64,000 nucleotides of DNA from Gonapodya sp. JEL0774 (taxonomy: Eukaryota > Monoblepharomycota > Monoblepharidomycetes > Monoblepharidales > Gonapodyaceae), in the NCBI GenBank assembly GCA_027604505.1, contig JADIIX010000096.1:1-64000 (forward strand), read 5' to 3'. The notes under the pieces are model-generated. The model did not search any database, had not been told where the DNA came from, and was given only the letters and a program-made list of their open reading frames with translations. The position numbers and the translations under genes were made by a program. Each line of letters opens with the position of its first letter. Within the stretch, counting starts at the first letter, position 1. Of the stretch, positions 1 to 11,528 are shown in pieces.

Positions 1-1090
1 CTAGAGACACTAGCAATATACATACGAGTACTCGAGACTACGTCCGGACCCACGGAACCGTCACGGTTACACTACATACTCCTAAGTGTTGTTTCCAGTT
101 GATTTGAGACATATATCAGCGGAACAAGGTTGCAATTAGATTTTTATGTATCAGAGATATTTTTCTCAACGTATTGAATCGATAAAATGGCTCCTGTTCC
201 TCACATCCTTGTGGTTCAAGTTGCGTCATTCACACATGTCCCTCCCTTTGAAACAAACAAAATTCTCCACATTTGGGCCAGTTGACAGCATCGCGTGGTA
301 GTGCACAGTAAATTTTGGTCCTTATTTGGAGGAAAATAGGCGGGGTGGTCTCGAATCGCTCATTCTCACCAATTCTGTGATAGTTAGGTTGGAATCGTTC
401 TGCTTTCCAGTCTCAAATCTCGTCCAAATGCAAGGAATGGGTAAACGCTCAGAAAGCGCGTGATAAAAGAGGCCTCGATAGCTTGGTGCTGTCTGAATTC
501 AATTGTGAATTCTTCCGTTGATAATGTCTTCCTGAACAGATGAGGCGATGAACTTCGAGAAACTGTGCAGCATCATCACATGCCTTTTCTCATAAATTTC
601 CGCCCCCCCGCCCCCCCCCACCCCCCAAACCGAAGCCAAATTTTGTCTTGGACACAACGGTACCCTGTCAGAATCTGCTTTGGCAATCTCCATTACCATC
701 TTCTCCCTGCCCTGCGCCCTCACTCGATTCCATATCGATGCTTCCCGTTGCTTCAACCCCTTCAGCATCTCGCAGATCAAGCTGCAGCTTTGGAGTGGAG
801 CAGAGTGAAAGAACGGCGTGGAAATTGGGAGGTAGTCGAGAGAGAGCTTGAGATTGGGGAGTTTTGTGGCGTTGGAGTGAGTGAGTAAATTTGGAAGGAA
901 CAAATGGATTCCAACACACTAGCCCAACTGAGCACTAAGTCTCTCGGATATCAACTACTCAGCATTAAATGGTCACGTCTCTCATTACGGAGGTTCTCCT
1001 TTTCGCTCATATCCGACTTCTGCACGCCAATCACGAGCATTGTCCCACGCTGTAGAGGCGCTCGTTCCCAAGGAGGTCTCCAAGGTCAAG
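1..1090. other. Intergenic region upstream of the Sla2 fragment
   Basis: No reading frame here resembles a known protein. The short frames at 499-919 overlap each other on both strands and are low complexity. A C-rich tract lies at 601-627 (runs of 7, 9 and 6 C broken by single bases). The frame 904-1113 abuts the Sla2-like fragment but does not match the protein expected upstream of it. Confidence 0.5.
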
Positions 1091-1091
1091 G

Positions 1092-1660
1092 AGGGCGAAG
1101 GAGACTATCCTAATCAAAGCCGCGATGGCGATGCAGGCGGAGATTGTCCCGCACGGTAGGGGAGGATCCACAAAGACCGTGCTTTACAAGAAGAACAAAT
1201 GGTGGACAGAGGGGCTCATCTCTGCCGCACAGGCTCTGACGTTTGCGACCAACTTGCTTGTGGATGCTCCCGATGGTGTGGTGAAAGGGATCAGGAAGTT
1301 GGAGAAGCTGGTGGTGGAGCTACCTAAGTGTCTGCCTGCTGCGACAACCCAGCTTGCTGCCGCATCTCATGTCAAGGGTCCAAGTCTCAGGAGAAGTTAG
1401 ATGCAGCGGTTATGGCGGTTGGGTAGCCCAGCAAGCTTTTGGTGAAATCCGCCAGAGACGGTGTGCCAAGGAGCAGGCAGCGGCTGACGTGTGGACGAAC
1501 CAGATCAGGATCGCCGATATGGAACAACAAGTGAAGATTTTGGAGCTTGAGAGGGACTTGGCCACTGCATGGCAGAAGCTTGCGGAGAGACACGGCGTGA
1601 GGCGTACTATTCGGACAAACCTTCCATGGGACGACATGAAAGATTCGATTGTGACATAAG
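1092..1660 (+). pseudogene. Sla2/END4 (HIP1R) C-terminal I/LWEQ fragment, disrupted
   Basis: The conceptual translation follows the talin-like I/LWEQ actin-binding module at the C-terminus of fungal Sla2/End4. From about 1104 it reads LIKAAMAMQAEIV, then YKKNKWWTEGLISAAQAL, then a VAASRVK-type segment near 1370. About 1380 the homology jumps one frame (KSQEKLDAAVMAVG). A TAG stop follows at about 1426, with homology resuming behind it (SKLLVKSARDGV). A second frame jump near 1460 leads to ADMEQQVKILELERDLA and the usual coiled C-terminal tail. Homology starts abruptly near 1100; the ANTH and coiled-coil N-terminal parts of Sla2 are absent. Two frame changes plus a stop with no splice signals point to a degenerate partial duplicate, so a functional copy should exist elsewhere. 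Sequencing error could explain one break but hardly all three. Confidence 0.75.
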
Positions 1661-1958
1661 TTGGATGTTGGTGTCTCACTCTACTGCTTGATGAGGAACG
1701 TATATCATCAGTATTGGTGCAGGCTTCAGTGTGGCTGTGATTTGGATTTTGAAATACATTCTGGCTATTGTACGTTTGATTTACTTTTTCTCCAAGGTCA
1801 TGACGACTTGGTATGTTTCACCAGCTGGCGGGGGAACAGGGAACCCAGTCACCGTTGTAGATTGACCCTGACTCCGAGATGTTGAAGGGGACAGGCAAGC
1901 CATAAAATAAACCAGAACTAAATAAATGTTGTGAAGGGTCAAACAAACAGGTACCTTG
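1661..1958. other. Intergenic, no gene seen
   Basis: This stretch lies between the Sla2 fragment and the tRNA gene. The 74-codon frame at 1661-1885 has no recognisable motif, and I see no repeat. Confidence 0.5.
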
Positions 1959-2051
1959 GCTCTTGTAGCACAGTCGGCAGTGCACGGTACTTATAGGAGG
2001 CTCTGCTTCTATGCTATGCCGTGGTCGCGGGTTCGAGCCCCGCCAGGAGCA
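1959..2051 (+). tRNA. tRNA-Ile (UAU) with anticodon-loop intron
   Basis: The sequence folds as a complete nuclear tRNA. The acceptor stem is GCTCTTG (1959-1965) with CAGGAGC (2044-2050), one T-G pair, and discriminator A at 2051. The D stem is GCAC/GTGC and the anticodon stem CGGTA/TGCCG. The T arm GCGGG-TTCGAGC-CCCGC has an intact TTCGA box B. The anticodon loop starts CT-TAT-A, giving anticodon UAU (AUA codons). A roughly 20-nt intron sits at the canonical position one base 3' of the anticodon. A TTTT tract at 2054-2057 is a plausible Pol III terminator. Confidence 0.9.
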
Positions 2052-2561
2052 GGTTTTGCTGATAGAATCGGTTTCATTTTTTTGCGCCAGTTACATCGCA
2101 AGACGACCTTGTACGCTTGCGAAACGCCAATAACGTATAATAGGAACGAAAGGTAATCGGATCGAGCACCCTTAGCCAATCTCCAATTCAGAAAGAAGTA
2201 GAAGGTGATATTTGAAGCTCATTCTGCATTACGCACGTTTGATGCTTTCCTTTGGCAGAGACAAAACCCTCAAGTCTCTTTCAATTATTTGTGTTGATCG
2301 GCGACAGCGGCTGTCCACAAAATCGTCCAACTGGGCTCCACCACGGTCCGCCAACGACTCAGAACTCAACAGTCCAACTACCTATCCAGGATCGATCCCC
2401 GACAAAGTTCCAGAACCGATAATCGTGGTGAAGTGAATAGCTGGGATACGGGACAAAAACTCCCTTCACTGATCCCCGCGGGTCTAGGACACCTTCGCCC
2501 GTTGAATCTCGTCCATAGTCGACCCTTATCATACACTAATCCGCACGAAATCAACTGAGCT
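2052..2561. other. Intergenic, promoter region of the WD40 gene
   Basis: The stretch contains the tRNA 3' flank with T runs (2054-2057 and about 2077-2083), then about 450 bases without a convincing gene. It should hold the promoter of the WDR48-like gene. No conserved element was recognised. Confidence 0.4.
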
Positions 2562-5500
2562 ATGGCGACGATTCGCAGAGTATCTCGGACTCGCGTGTCC
2601 TATATCATCACGGACGATTACACCGATTTCTCGCATCGGGCTGGCATCAACGCGCTCGCCATCGACACAGACACTCATGTCGCGTGGGGGGGAGACACTA
2701 CTAAGGCAGATCGTGGTGGTATCTTGTACTCTGGTGGCAGGGATGCCGTGGTGAACTCTTGGGATCTCCACTTGGCACTCGGGAGACGCAGCCACCCACC
2801 GCAGAAACCTGATGAGGCCGAACGCATGGATTTTTTCGGTAGCACGGAACCCTCTCCTTCTTCTGCGCCCGTTTCTTCCACGTTGAGCGAACCTGACTTG
2901 GTCAACGGTCGAACCCCACACGCCAAGAAGCTGTCTCAGTCCCAATCTTCATTCGTTGCTTCCGGACTCTCGTCCACAACGGGTGTTGCTTCTTCTCCCG
3001 CTGCTGCTCGTGCGCCTCTGGAGATCTCTCTAGACTCTCACCGACGTGTTTACTCCCCTCCCGCCACTACACATCGCTCAACCTTCCGTCACCACTCGGA
3101 TTGGATCAATGACATTGTTCTTGTCAACGGAAACAAGCACTGTGAGTTTATTAAATATGTGGCGACACGGTTATCGGAGGACCAGCTCTTGCCTTGAAGC
3201 TTTGGCAAGAGCATCTAGAATCTGTGATCACTTGAGTATCGCTCTCGAAACACGAGAGAGTTTAAATCGTCTTCCAATTAACCAATCTGAATGCTAGTTG
3301 TCTCCGCCTCTAACGACCGAACGCTCAACCTGTGGACGGCGCACCCTTCAAATGAGTTCGACAGTGCTTATTTGGTTGGGCCCCCTGCCAACCCACCTTA
3401 TTTGCCCCAACCCCATCGCCTGGGAGCCCATACGGACTACGTCAAATCTCTCGCAGGGGCGCCTCTTGCTAACTGGGTGGCATCGGCCGGGACCGACCGT
3501 CGAATCTGCCTCTGGTCTCTTCAGGAATGCAGACCGGCCCCTGTGCGCTCACTATGGGGTGTAAATCTCTATAATGAGGGCGCAACCGTAGTGATGGGAG
3601 AGCCTCAAGCGAGCGTCTATGCCGTTGGGACGAACAAAGTTGGGTCAGTGTTGGTGAGTGGCAGCACCGAGGGATACGTCAGGTGTTGGGACCCAAGAGT
3701 GCCAAGAAGGACGGTGAAGATGGTTGGACATACAGACAACATCAGAGCGGTTGTCGTAAGCGAGGATGGTCGATGGGTGAGTTCCAGAGGGGTTGCGTCG
3801 GTTCAATCGCGAGTATAGCCTCATCTTCATGGCGCACTCGGACGTCCATTTCATAATTGGGCTCCCCCCTCTTTGTATGTATTCGGCGTTTCTCTAGGTA
3901 CTGTCTGCGTCATCTGACGCCACAATCAAGCTCTGGCACCTCGCCTCACCTCACCGATGTGTCGCCACCTGGTCTCACTCGGCGAGCTCGGTTTGGTCGC
4001 TCTTCTCGACGCACCCAACCCTTGACGTCTGGTGGGCTGGTGGTAAAGACGGCTGGATATGGAAGGGTGGACGTGGTGCTCATGAAGCCCAGGGAGAAGG
4101 CAAGAGAGTTAAGAGTTACGAAGAAGAGCCGGGAGATGTAGTCGCTGTCGGAAGGGAGAGCAATGGAGTTGTTAAGGTGAGTGTAGCATTCTCTCTCGGA
4201 AAGTCTGTGATATAAACCGGATGTTAAAATACTGAAATTCCTGACCAGCTTGTTGCCGTGGATGACCTTTTCGTCTGGACTGCAACCTCATCTTCTTCCA
4301 TTCACCGTTGGCCAGATGTCCCTTTTGGCGTTACAAAGCCGGTTTACTATACACTTCCCACTCCCTCTGTCGACAAAGAACCCTCCACTGCGTCTTTCCT
4401 ATACCCGGCATTCATTCCATCAGCAAACGAACCTACTAATCCTTACACTATCCCTGCGTCGTCGATAATTCGTGCTGCCAGCGGGTCTCCCCTCTCAGCT
4501 TCCAAGACTTCTGTCCTACCCACAGCCGAACGCGCCGAAGAGTCCGAGGAGCTTGAAGTGGAACCGGCTAATCATAATCCGGACGCCATGGGCACAATAA
4601 AAGGGATGGCGGGAATCGTATCTTGGCAGGTGCTCAATAACCGGAGGGAAGTGGTCGCCGTTGACAGTGAAGGTGGTGTGGCGCTTTGGGATATAATTCG
4701 CGTAAGTAACGTATTTCCTTGTGTGCTCAAGTGTCAGGTCTTGTTTCTTTTTCGCACATACCTCTTTTTCCTTCTGTTAAGTGTGTAAAAACCAGGACCC
4801 TTCCTGCCCATACCCCTCTTGCCTCTGTCTTGGCGGATCCCGCCATTAATCCCCTTGACTGGAGTGCCACATGGTGCACTCTGGACGCACGCACGGGCAA
4901 CCTCACAGTCCATTTGGAGGAAAGTCGAGCTTTCGACGCAGAAGCATATTGGGAAGACGCAGCCAAGGGTGTTGTAGGGGTTGAAGTGGAGGATCAAAGA
5001 GGTTGGTAGTCCAAATTATGGACATGTAGACCGTGTTACTGACAAGTGAAGCACTGTGTTAGTGAATGTTGGTAAATGGATCCTCACCCACTTATTCCAC
5101 AACTTCCGCGAGGCGTGCAAGAATCCGGGTTTCAAGGGCTCACAGTCGATTACTACGATGAACACCTTGGCGGTCACCGACTCCCCTGTTCGCGAACCAA
5201 ATGGCGAAGTGCCCGGCGGTGGAGGTGCCCGTGACACGGCAAACACGGCAGCCCAATCTTCCACACTACCCTCACGTAGTTCCTACGATGGCGCTCATGC
5301 GTCATCGGTGGACGAGATCACCGGCCCGAAAGTTTCTCTTCCAACATCTCTGGATCCAGCAGCGCCTGTCCCATCAAATGCACCTAGCACCACCGTTCTT
5401 GTCACTGGGAACTCTACCAGTGCCAGCGCGCCTCCCACCCCGGTACCATCAGGTCCACCTACTCCAGACAGACAAATGAGTTTCGGAACGGAGAAACCTG

Positions 5501-6400
5501 CTGCTGGAACCCCACCGGCTTCATCTAGTGGATTCATGGATATGTTTAAGTGGAGGAAAAAGGGTGGAGACGGTGGTACTTCAAACGATCGGACGCGGTC
5601 AGGCACAAACGATGAGGTAAGTTTCAATTGTGTCGACGTGAAGCAGGAATACGTCTCACCATATCATCAAATGATGAATTGCCCTCAAAGGACTCCGTTG
5701 GGGGAATGGGGGCCATCAAGCCCGATCATCCGCCGCTGGTTCTACCTCCGCAAGTCCCCATTATTGTATCAGTTGAAGAGTCTTCTGAGGCCAGCAACTT
5801 TCTGGATCTATACCGTGGTACTGCAGCCACAATAGGAAATCCCGCAGATGTTGAGAGACTCCGCCAAGTCATACCAACTTGGGTGTACGAATTTGTGGTA
5901 GAAAAGAAATCTAACACCAAGGAACCGGTAAAGATGAGCTTTGTTATGTCTCCGGCTCTGGGATCAGACTTACCGGAACTCCCGAACGGGTGAGTGGTGA
6001 GAGGACGTTCTCTGCATATGTCTGTGTCATGGAAACCGTTTTCAAGGAACAACCGGTTATCCGCTAACCGCATGCTCCGGATCAAGAAACTGCTATCTTA
6101 CATCGCAGAGAAGTTGAGTCTAGAAGAGTCGACGAAGGGTACTGGACAACTTAAACCTGAGCAGTTTTTGGAGCTATGCTGTCATGGACAGGTGAATTGT
6201 TCAATGGAAGTGCTACAGATAGCAAGGCAGTCAAAATATTAACGACGCACTCTCCTTACGTCCATAAGTCGCTTGATTCAAAACTTACTCTGGCTGCTGT
6301 TCGCTACAACTTATGGAAAGGCGGGGGTGATATGGTTTTGACTTATCGATACATTGTGAGAAATGTGAGCTCCCATGAAGTAGGTTTGAATCAGGGCTGA
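2562..6400 (+). CDS. WDR48/UAF1 (Bun107) family WD40-repeat protein
   Basis: WDR48-type proteins are beta-propellers that bind and activate ubiquitin-specific proteases; the fission yeast member is Bun107. Exons read by eye: 2562-3141, 3298-3776, 3898-4175, 4249-4701, 4782-5001, 5063-5616, 5691-5989, 6047-6191 and 6269-6400. All introns are GT..AG and phases match. The N-terminal propeller shows WD-type endings such as [33 protein letters not shown] and VALWD. The C-terminal half has the family's DUF3337 region: [17 protein letters not shown], a Ser/Pro-rich linker with [44 protein letters not shown] and [15 protein letters not shown]. That order matches human WDR48 and is the main reason for the call. 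The last codons after LTYRY are uncertain, since a further GT (gtgaga) could be a donor. Confidence 0.85.
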
Positions 6401-6647
6401 AAACTTCACTCATCGCACCACCAATTATTCCTCAGCTTGATGCGAGGGGTTAAACCTCCGAACTACTTCGGTTCCCCATATTGATTTTGAATTTAAGACA
6501 TACGAGAGCGAGAAGGGCTTAGGGTACTATGAAATATGAGTAAATCAAACAAATACGGTACATCCTCGGTGCGTACTGCTTGTTCGTCGTGAGTTATCGG
6601 TTGGTGAAACGGGGAACATCGCTCACTCCCAACAAATACATGCACAC

Positions 6648-9600
6648 ATGTCGGGGTCCGGGTTTTTAAAGTCAATGCGGTCATCGACTGACCTACGATC
6701 GTCCTCGAAGAAGACTCGAGAGTCCCGGGAAGCGCGGGAGACCGCAAGCGTATCGCTGTCTCGAAGATCAACTGATCAATCCTTTGCCCAGCCACCAACA
6801 CGCGCAGCCTCAGTCGTACATCCTTCCCCTCTGAGTAACACGAGAGAGTCCCGAAAATCGCAAAGAGGATCAGCCGGCGGATCCAGTGGAAGCATTCCAG
6901 ATCCATACTCAGTGCCCACGGATCCCCCTTATGTCGAGACTCCACGGTCGAGGAGGTCCGAGGATACGAGGCGACGAGTTACACAGGAGGAAGAGAAGAA
7001 ACGTGAGTCTGGATGGGGAGTTCTGGGACCAGAAGGCGAAAATGTTGACATTCATCATGCAGTTCTCATGTTTTACGGTTTGGAACGAGAGGAGCTGGGG
7101 TAAGGCGTCTGGAGATCATTTGAGGCAGATTGCATGTCTCAAGTGCTCGTGAAATCTACTGCGCTGCTAGACTGGAAACCGAAGTATGGCCCGAAGATTC
7201 TACAGCATCTTCAGCTCCACCAACCACTGATGGTCGAATGCCGGACCTTCTCGGGGGTGGTCAAAGCCGCCAAGCACCTGCATTCTTGGACTACACGGAG
7301 AATCTTGCACTTACGGTGGACCAGGACCCTCTGGGTGTGAAGGAAAGTATATTCCCCGCCAGAAGCAAGAAGAAGATGAAAGCCAGCTCGTCCCAAGAAG
7401 CTATGGAAAAGAAGGGAGACCAAATCTCGCGTAAGCATATCATTTTGTGTTGTTTCGCACCCTGTTGAACATGGGACAGCGAAGCGGCTGGGAAATGTGG
7501 AACACGACCAAGAACTCATTTTCTATTTCCGCCGCACAGCCTCTGACCCTCGCCTGAATATCAATTCAAAATCTTTTCAACCGACTTTGTTTTTGCGGGA
7601 GGTCCACCGGAACACCGGTTTCGACGATTTGGATCGCGGCGCGGACCACCTTCGACATTCTGTAGCACAGTGGAACGACACATTGAAGGTGGTGGTCAAA
7701 GAGAACTTTGATCGGTTTGTTACCGCGAAGAGCACAATAGACGGTAAGATCCATTTCCCAACATCGCACAACCAGAGAGTCATTCTCCTCGCACGGGTTT
7801 CAGATCTCTACAAGGAGTTTCGCTCCCGCGACATGAACTCCTCAGTTGAGTTTGGTCTCGAAAATTTTGGAGTGGCGCTGGAAGGTTCGACTTCCCATTT
7901 AGAACTTTGTTGGGGTGACATTGGCTGGAACTACCCCAAATTTCAGCCGCCACAACACGCGCAAAGGAAGTCTGGTTACCTCTTCTTGAACGCCGTGAAC
8001 AAGCAGAGCGTATTCGCATTGCTCTGGGAATGCTCGAGAGATGGAAAGTATTCTTCAATTTGCCGAGCTCCCTTCAAGATTCAATGAGAAGGGTGAGGTT
8101 TGAGAATCCTCTGACCATGAAGGATCGCCATGTTTTACACACTTTCATTTCGCTCGTCGGTGGAAGGGCAAGGTTGATGTCGCAGTCCGCGATTACAAAC
8201 GGGGAAAACTCTTGATGCAGACAGTACAAAGACCCCAGAAGAGTTCGTAGGCGTGCGATGTGTTGGAGAGGGTGATGAACCCCGTGAAACTGACCATGCT
8301 CACAGTTTTTGACCGAGTCTGGGGCGAGGTCGAAAAGATTGTATCTTCTCTGTGCACGCAACTGCTCAAGCAGCTGGACGACCCCTGGGCTCCGCTTGAT
8401 TCCCAAGAGAAGGTCATCGGATATCTCTTGGATTTGGACTCAGAAGCGGACCCTGTTTGGTTTTACCTCGGAAGTCAGTTCCGGTTCATCGTAGGGTTGA
8501 TGCAAGACGCGTATCAGGAGTATGTAAGCCGGTTGGAACGTGAGTGGATTAGTTATGCTGGCCACATGAGCCATCCTTCATTTGTTGACTTGCTTTCTCC
8601 TCACCCTGAGTCATCCGAAGAGGAGGCCAATCAACAATGCACAACCTCCCTCGAGTTAATGTCTCGGGACCACCTGCGCTTGGACGGCGGGGAATGAGCA
8701 CGAAAGTAGCTCCCCCCACTCGCAAAGCAACCGCCGAGCCCGATTCCACGACCCAAGCTCGATCGCCAGCTGCTGATTCCGATGACGACGCCATCGATGG
8801 CAAAGATGCCGGCGGAGGACCCGCGAAAGTGGCCGGGATGTCTGCCTCGCAGTTTACAAAGGCGATTGTACTTGCAGGCAAAGGGGGCAAGGAGTACCAG
8901 AAGGCTTTCGGTGCGAACTCGTTCGTGCGCCATTTGCGAATTGCTCATCAATTGCTTCCTTGTGGTTTGCACTTTTAAGCAAGGGACATTGATGTACAAT
9001 TATGGAAGGCTACCGCTAAGCTCATCAAGAGACTATCACACGTACTTCTGAATTCGTTACCGGACTTTTGGAGGCTTGTAACACATTTTGCCGAGGGGAA
9101 ATTTTCCAAGGTGCGAACATTGTTTACGCATCATACTCATGATACTGGCTCTCATCTCCATATCTACCGTCATTTAAGGGCACACAATCATCACAACTCC
9201 CTGACGCGCAACGCCGCAAGCGCCAGGCGACAGACTCTCGAAAGCTTGATCAAGTCAATTTCATGATGAAACAAATCGTCACATTTTACTCGTCCGTTCT
9301 CTCCGAAGTGTTCTTTCTTTCGACACCGCTCACCACGTTACGAACAGGCTTGTCGGACAGTGAGACAGGTCCGCCGACAGAGGGCCGGTCTCTCTCCCCT
9401 GTTCCTCCGACTTCGGTCGTGTTGGGTGCTTCTGCGAAGAATGACATCGAAGGAGACGGAGATCTTTCTGAGCGGAAGCTTGCAGCGATCACTCCACCAC
9501 CTCCCCCACCTGCCGAGCTCTCGACCTATCTGTTTTGTCATCCTCTGACTGCCTCTCATTTTTTCGCACGCGTGCTCGAGGACCTTGTTAGAGCTTGCGA

Positions 9601-11330
9601 AGAATTGCGGACAGTCAAAGTGATATGGGAAGACGAATCCATGACGTATCTAATTGAGATCGTTGAGAAGATCAAATGGAGAGCCACCGAGGTAGTATGC
9701 AATGGTATTGTCAGAGGTAAGAGGGAAAATGGTTCCTTCTCGCCACGACAGAGCTCCCATGAAGCTAAGCATCTCTATCGATAGAATCCCGCAACTTTTA
9801 CCAATACGAAGATTGGACGTTTGACATTGAGGGTCCACAGATGCGGCGTTATGATGGTAGGACAGATTCCGACGGTCCAACAAATTGGTCCGAAACCACC
9901 ACCTTCCTGCGCCTGTATAACCATTTTATCAAGTCGTCTCTCCGTGCTGTCTGGCTCATCGTAAACTCAAACGCCTCCATATACTCGGACGATTCGGTAG
10001 GAACGAGGAAAGCGTCGAGCTCCAATCTAGCGCTCGGTGGCTCTTCCAATGACATTCGCCTTAGGGAGAACCTTGATAAAATTCGTACCACCTTCTTTGA
10101 TTCTTTCTATGCCATTATTGATGGGCTGCAATGGCTCGCGGTGGAATGGAGGCCCTCACGAGGAGGAACTTCCAAGCGAGGGGCATTGATGGCAATTGAT
10201 GGAGACGAAAGTGGTATTGCTGCAGATTCTATACTAGATCTTGAATCTGCGGCTAGACGCAAGTCTGACATGGCTTGGGCAGACGAGGTAGCTTTCAAGG
10301 ATGGCTCGGTCACACCCACAACTGCGCCTGCCACGAAAAAGAAGACCAAGGCTGTGGACGTGTCACGACAGGTGAACAATATTTGACTGCTGCCATTGCA
10401 TATGGTTAAACATTGGAAAGGCGTTTGCAGGATGTCCGATCGCTGGTCGTTCTGAGTAACCTCACCCACTTCCGAAACTCCATGGTGCCCAAGCTTCTAT
10501 CTTCTTTCCAAGAAATTTTTGCAATATCTGTGAATAAAGATGCACAAGTGAGAGATTTTATCGCGTGAATTTGTGTCCACAAGTAGCGGTTGTAACGAGT
10601 TGAACCAGACTTTCAGGGAAATTGCGGATCATTTGGACGCAATCATATTCGAAGCATTCATTCGACGGAAGACCGTCCGTCTGGACGAAGTCGTGCGTAC
10701 GGGTATACTGTACAGCGGCATTGACTGGTTCCTCATATCGCGACCACAAGGTTGGTAGCGTCCTGGCTGACTTCGCGAGATGGCACCTGACAAGTTTACT
10801 ATCTGTAGAGGTATCACCCTATGTTTATGACCTTCTCGTATCTCTCGTGATGATACACTCGGAGGTCAGCGATGTTAGCAAATCTCTTGTTCGCCGAGCT
10901 CTCTCTGAACTATTTGTCGAGGTTGCCCAATGTGTTCTGTCGTGCTTTCGGAAGGTGGACAAGTTCAGCGTTGCTGGAATGCTTCAAGCTACCCTCGAAA
11001 CCGAGTTTCTTCATCAATCACTCACAAATTTCGAGACTCCTTTGTCAAGTTTAATTTTGAAACTTGTCTATGAGAGTGTCGAGCGTGGAACCGTGTACGA
11101 GGATGAGCTTTCTGCGGGTGGTGTTAGTGGTCTGGGCCAGCTTCGTGGCGGAGGTAACAACGCGGGAATGACAGACATGTTGCGGTGAGTAGTGTGTGTG
11201 ATGAGTGAGGTTCGTGATATTGTGAAACTTATCACCCGATCATGAATGCCGTCACAGCTCTGTGAGAGAATACCTTGTTGAGTGTCGCAAGAGCACGGCC
11301 GTTATAACTGCTTGCTTTCGTGGTAGTTAA
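6648..11330 (+). CDS. Exocyst complex subunit Sec5 (EXOC2)
   Basis: Sec5 is a rod-shaped subunit of the exocyst, which tethers secretory vesicles at sites of polarised growth. The N-terminus (from 6648) is a basic Ser/Arg-rich tail. A DQDPLGVKESIF segment typical of fungal Sec5 lies near 7320. The conserved core follows: FQPTLFLREVH, LKVVVKENFDRFV, DLYKEFRSRD, ERIRIALGMLERWKVFFNLP, VFDRVWGEVEKIVSSL, PVWFYLGSQF and SLPDFWRLVTHFAEGKF. Late segments are WSETTTFLRLYNHFIKS, IIDGLQWLAVEW, LNQTFREIADHLDAI and YDLLVSLVMIHSEVSDVSK. The last intron is 11185 to about 11258, and the final exon ends at TAA 11328-11330. At least 12 short introns are needed. Junctions near 8215-8270 and 8540-8990, the latter flanking a Ser/Asp-rich insertion, were not resolved. 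Confidence 0.85.
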
Positions 11331-11528
11331 TTATAGTATTACATTGTTCATCCAAAAAGTTTTGTTCGACACCCCCTTGTTGTATTCGCGATCTCCAGTT
11401 GGTTCTCCGTGCCATCCAAGTTCATACCTGCGAGTGTTGGTTCGCCGTGCCACTTGAATGACTTGAACGCAAGAACACCGCGCTCCAATCCCACTTGCAT
11501 AAACTGGCCATTTTTTCCCACCTGCAAA

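Noticed and set aside
565-888. Pro/His-rich frames near 600-890 as a small gene
   Set aside because: They stem from a C-rich low-complexity tract and exist on both strands without motifs.
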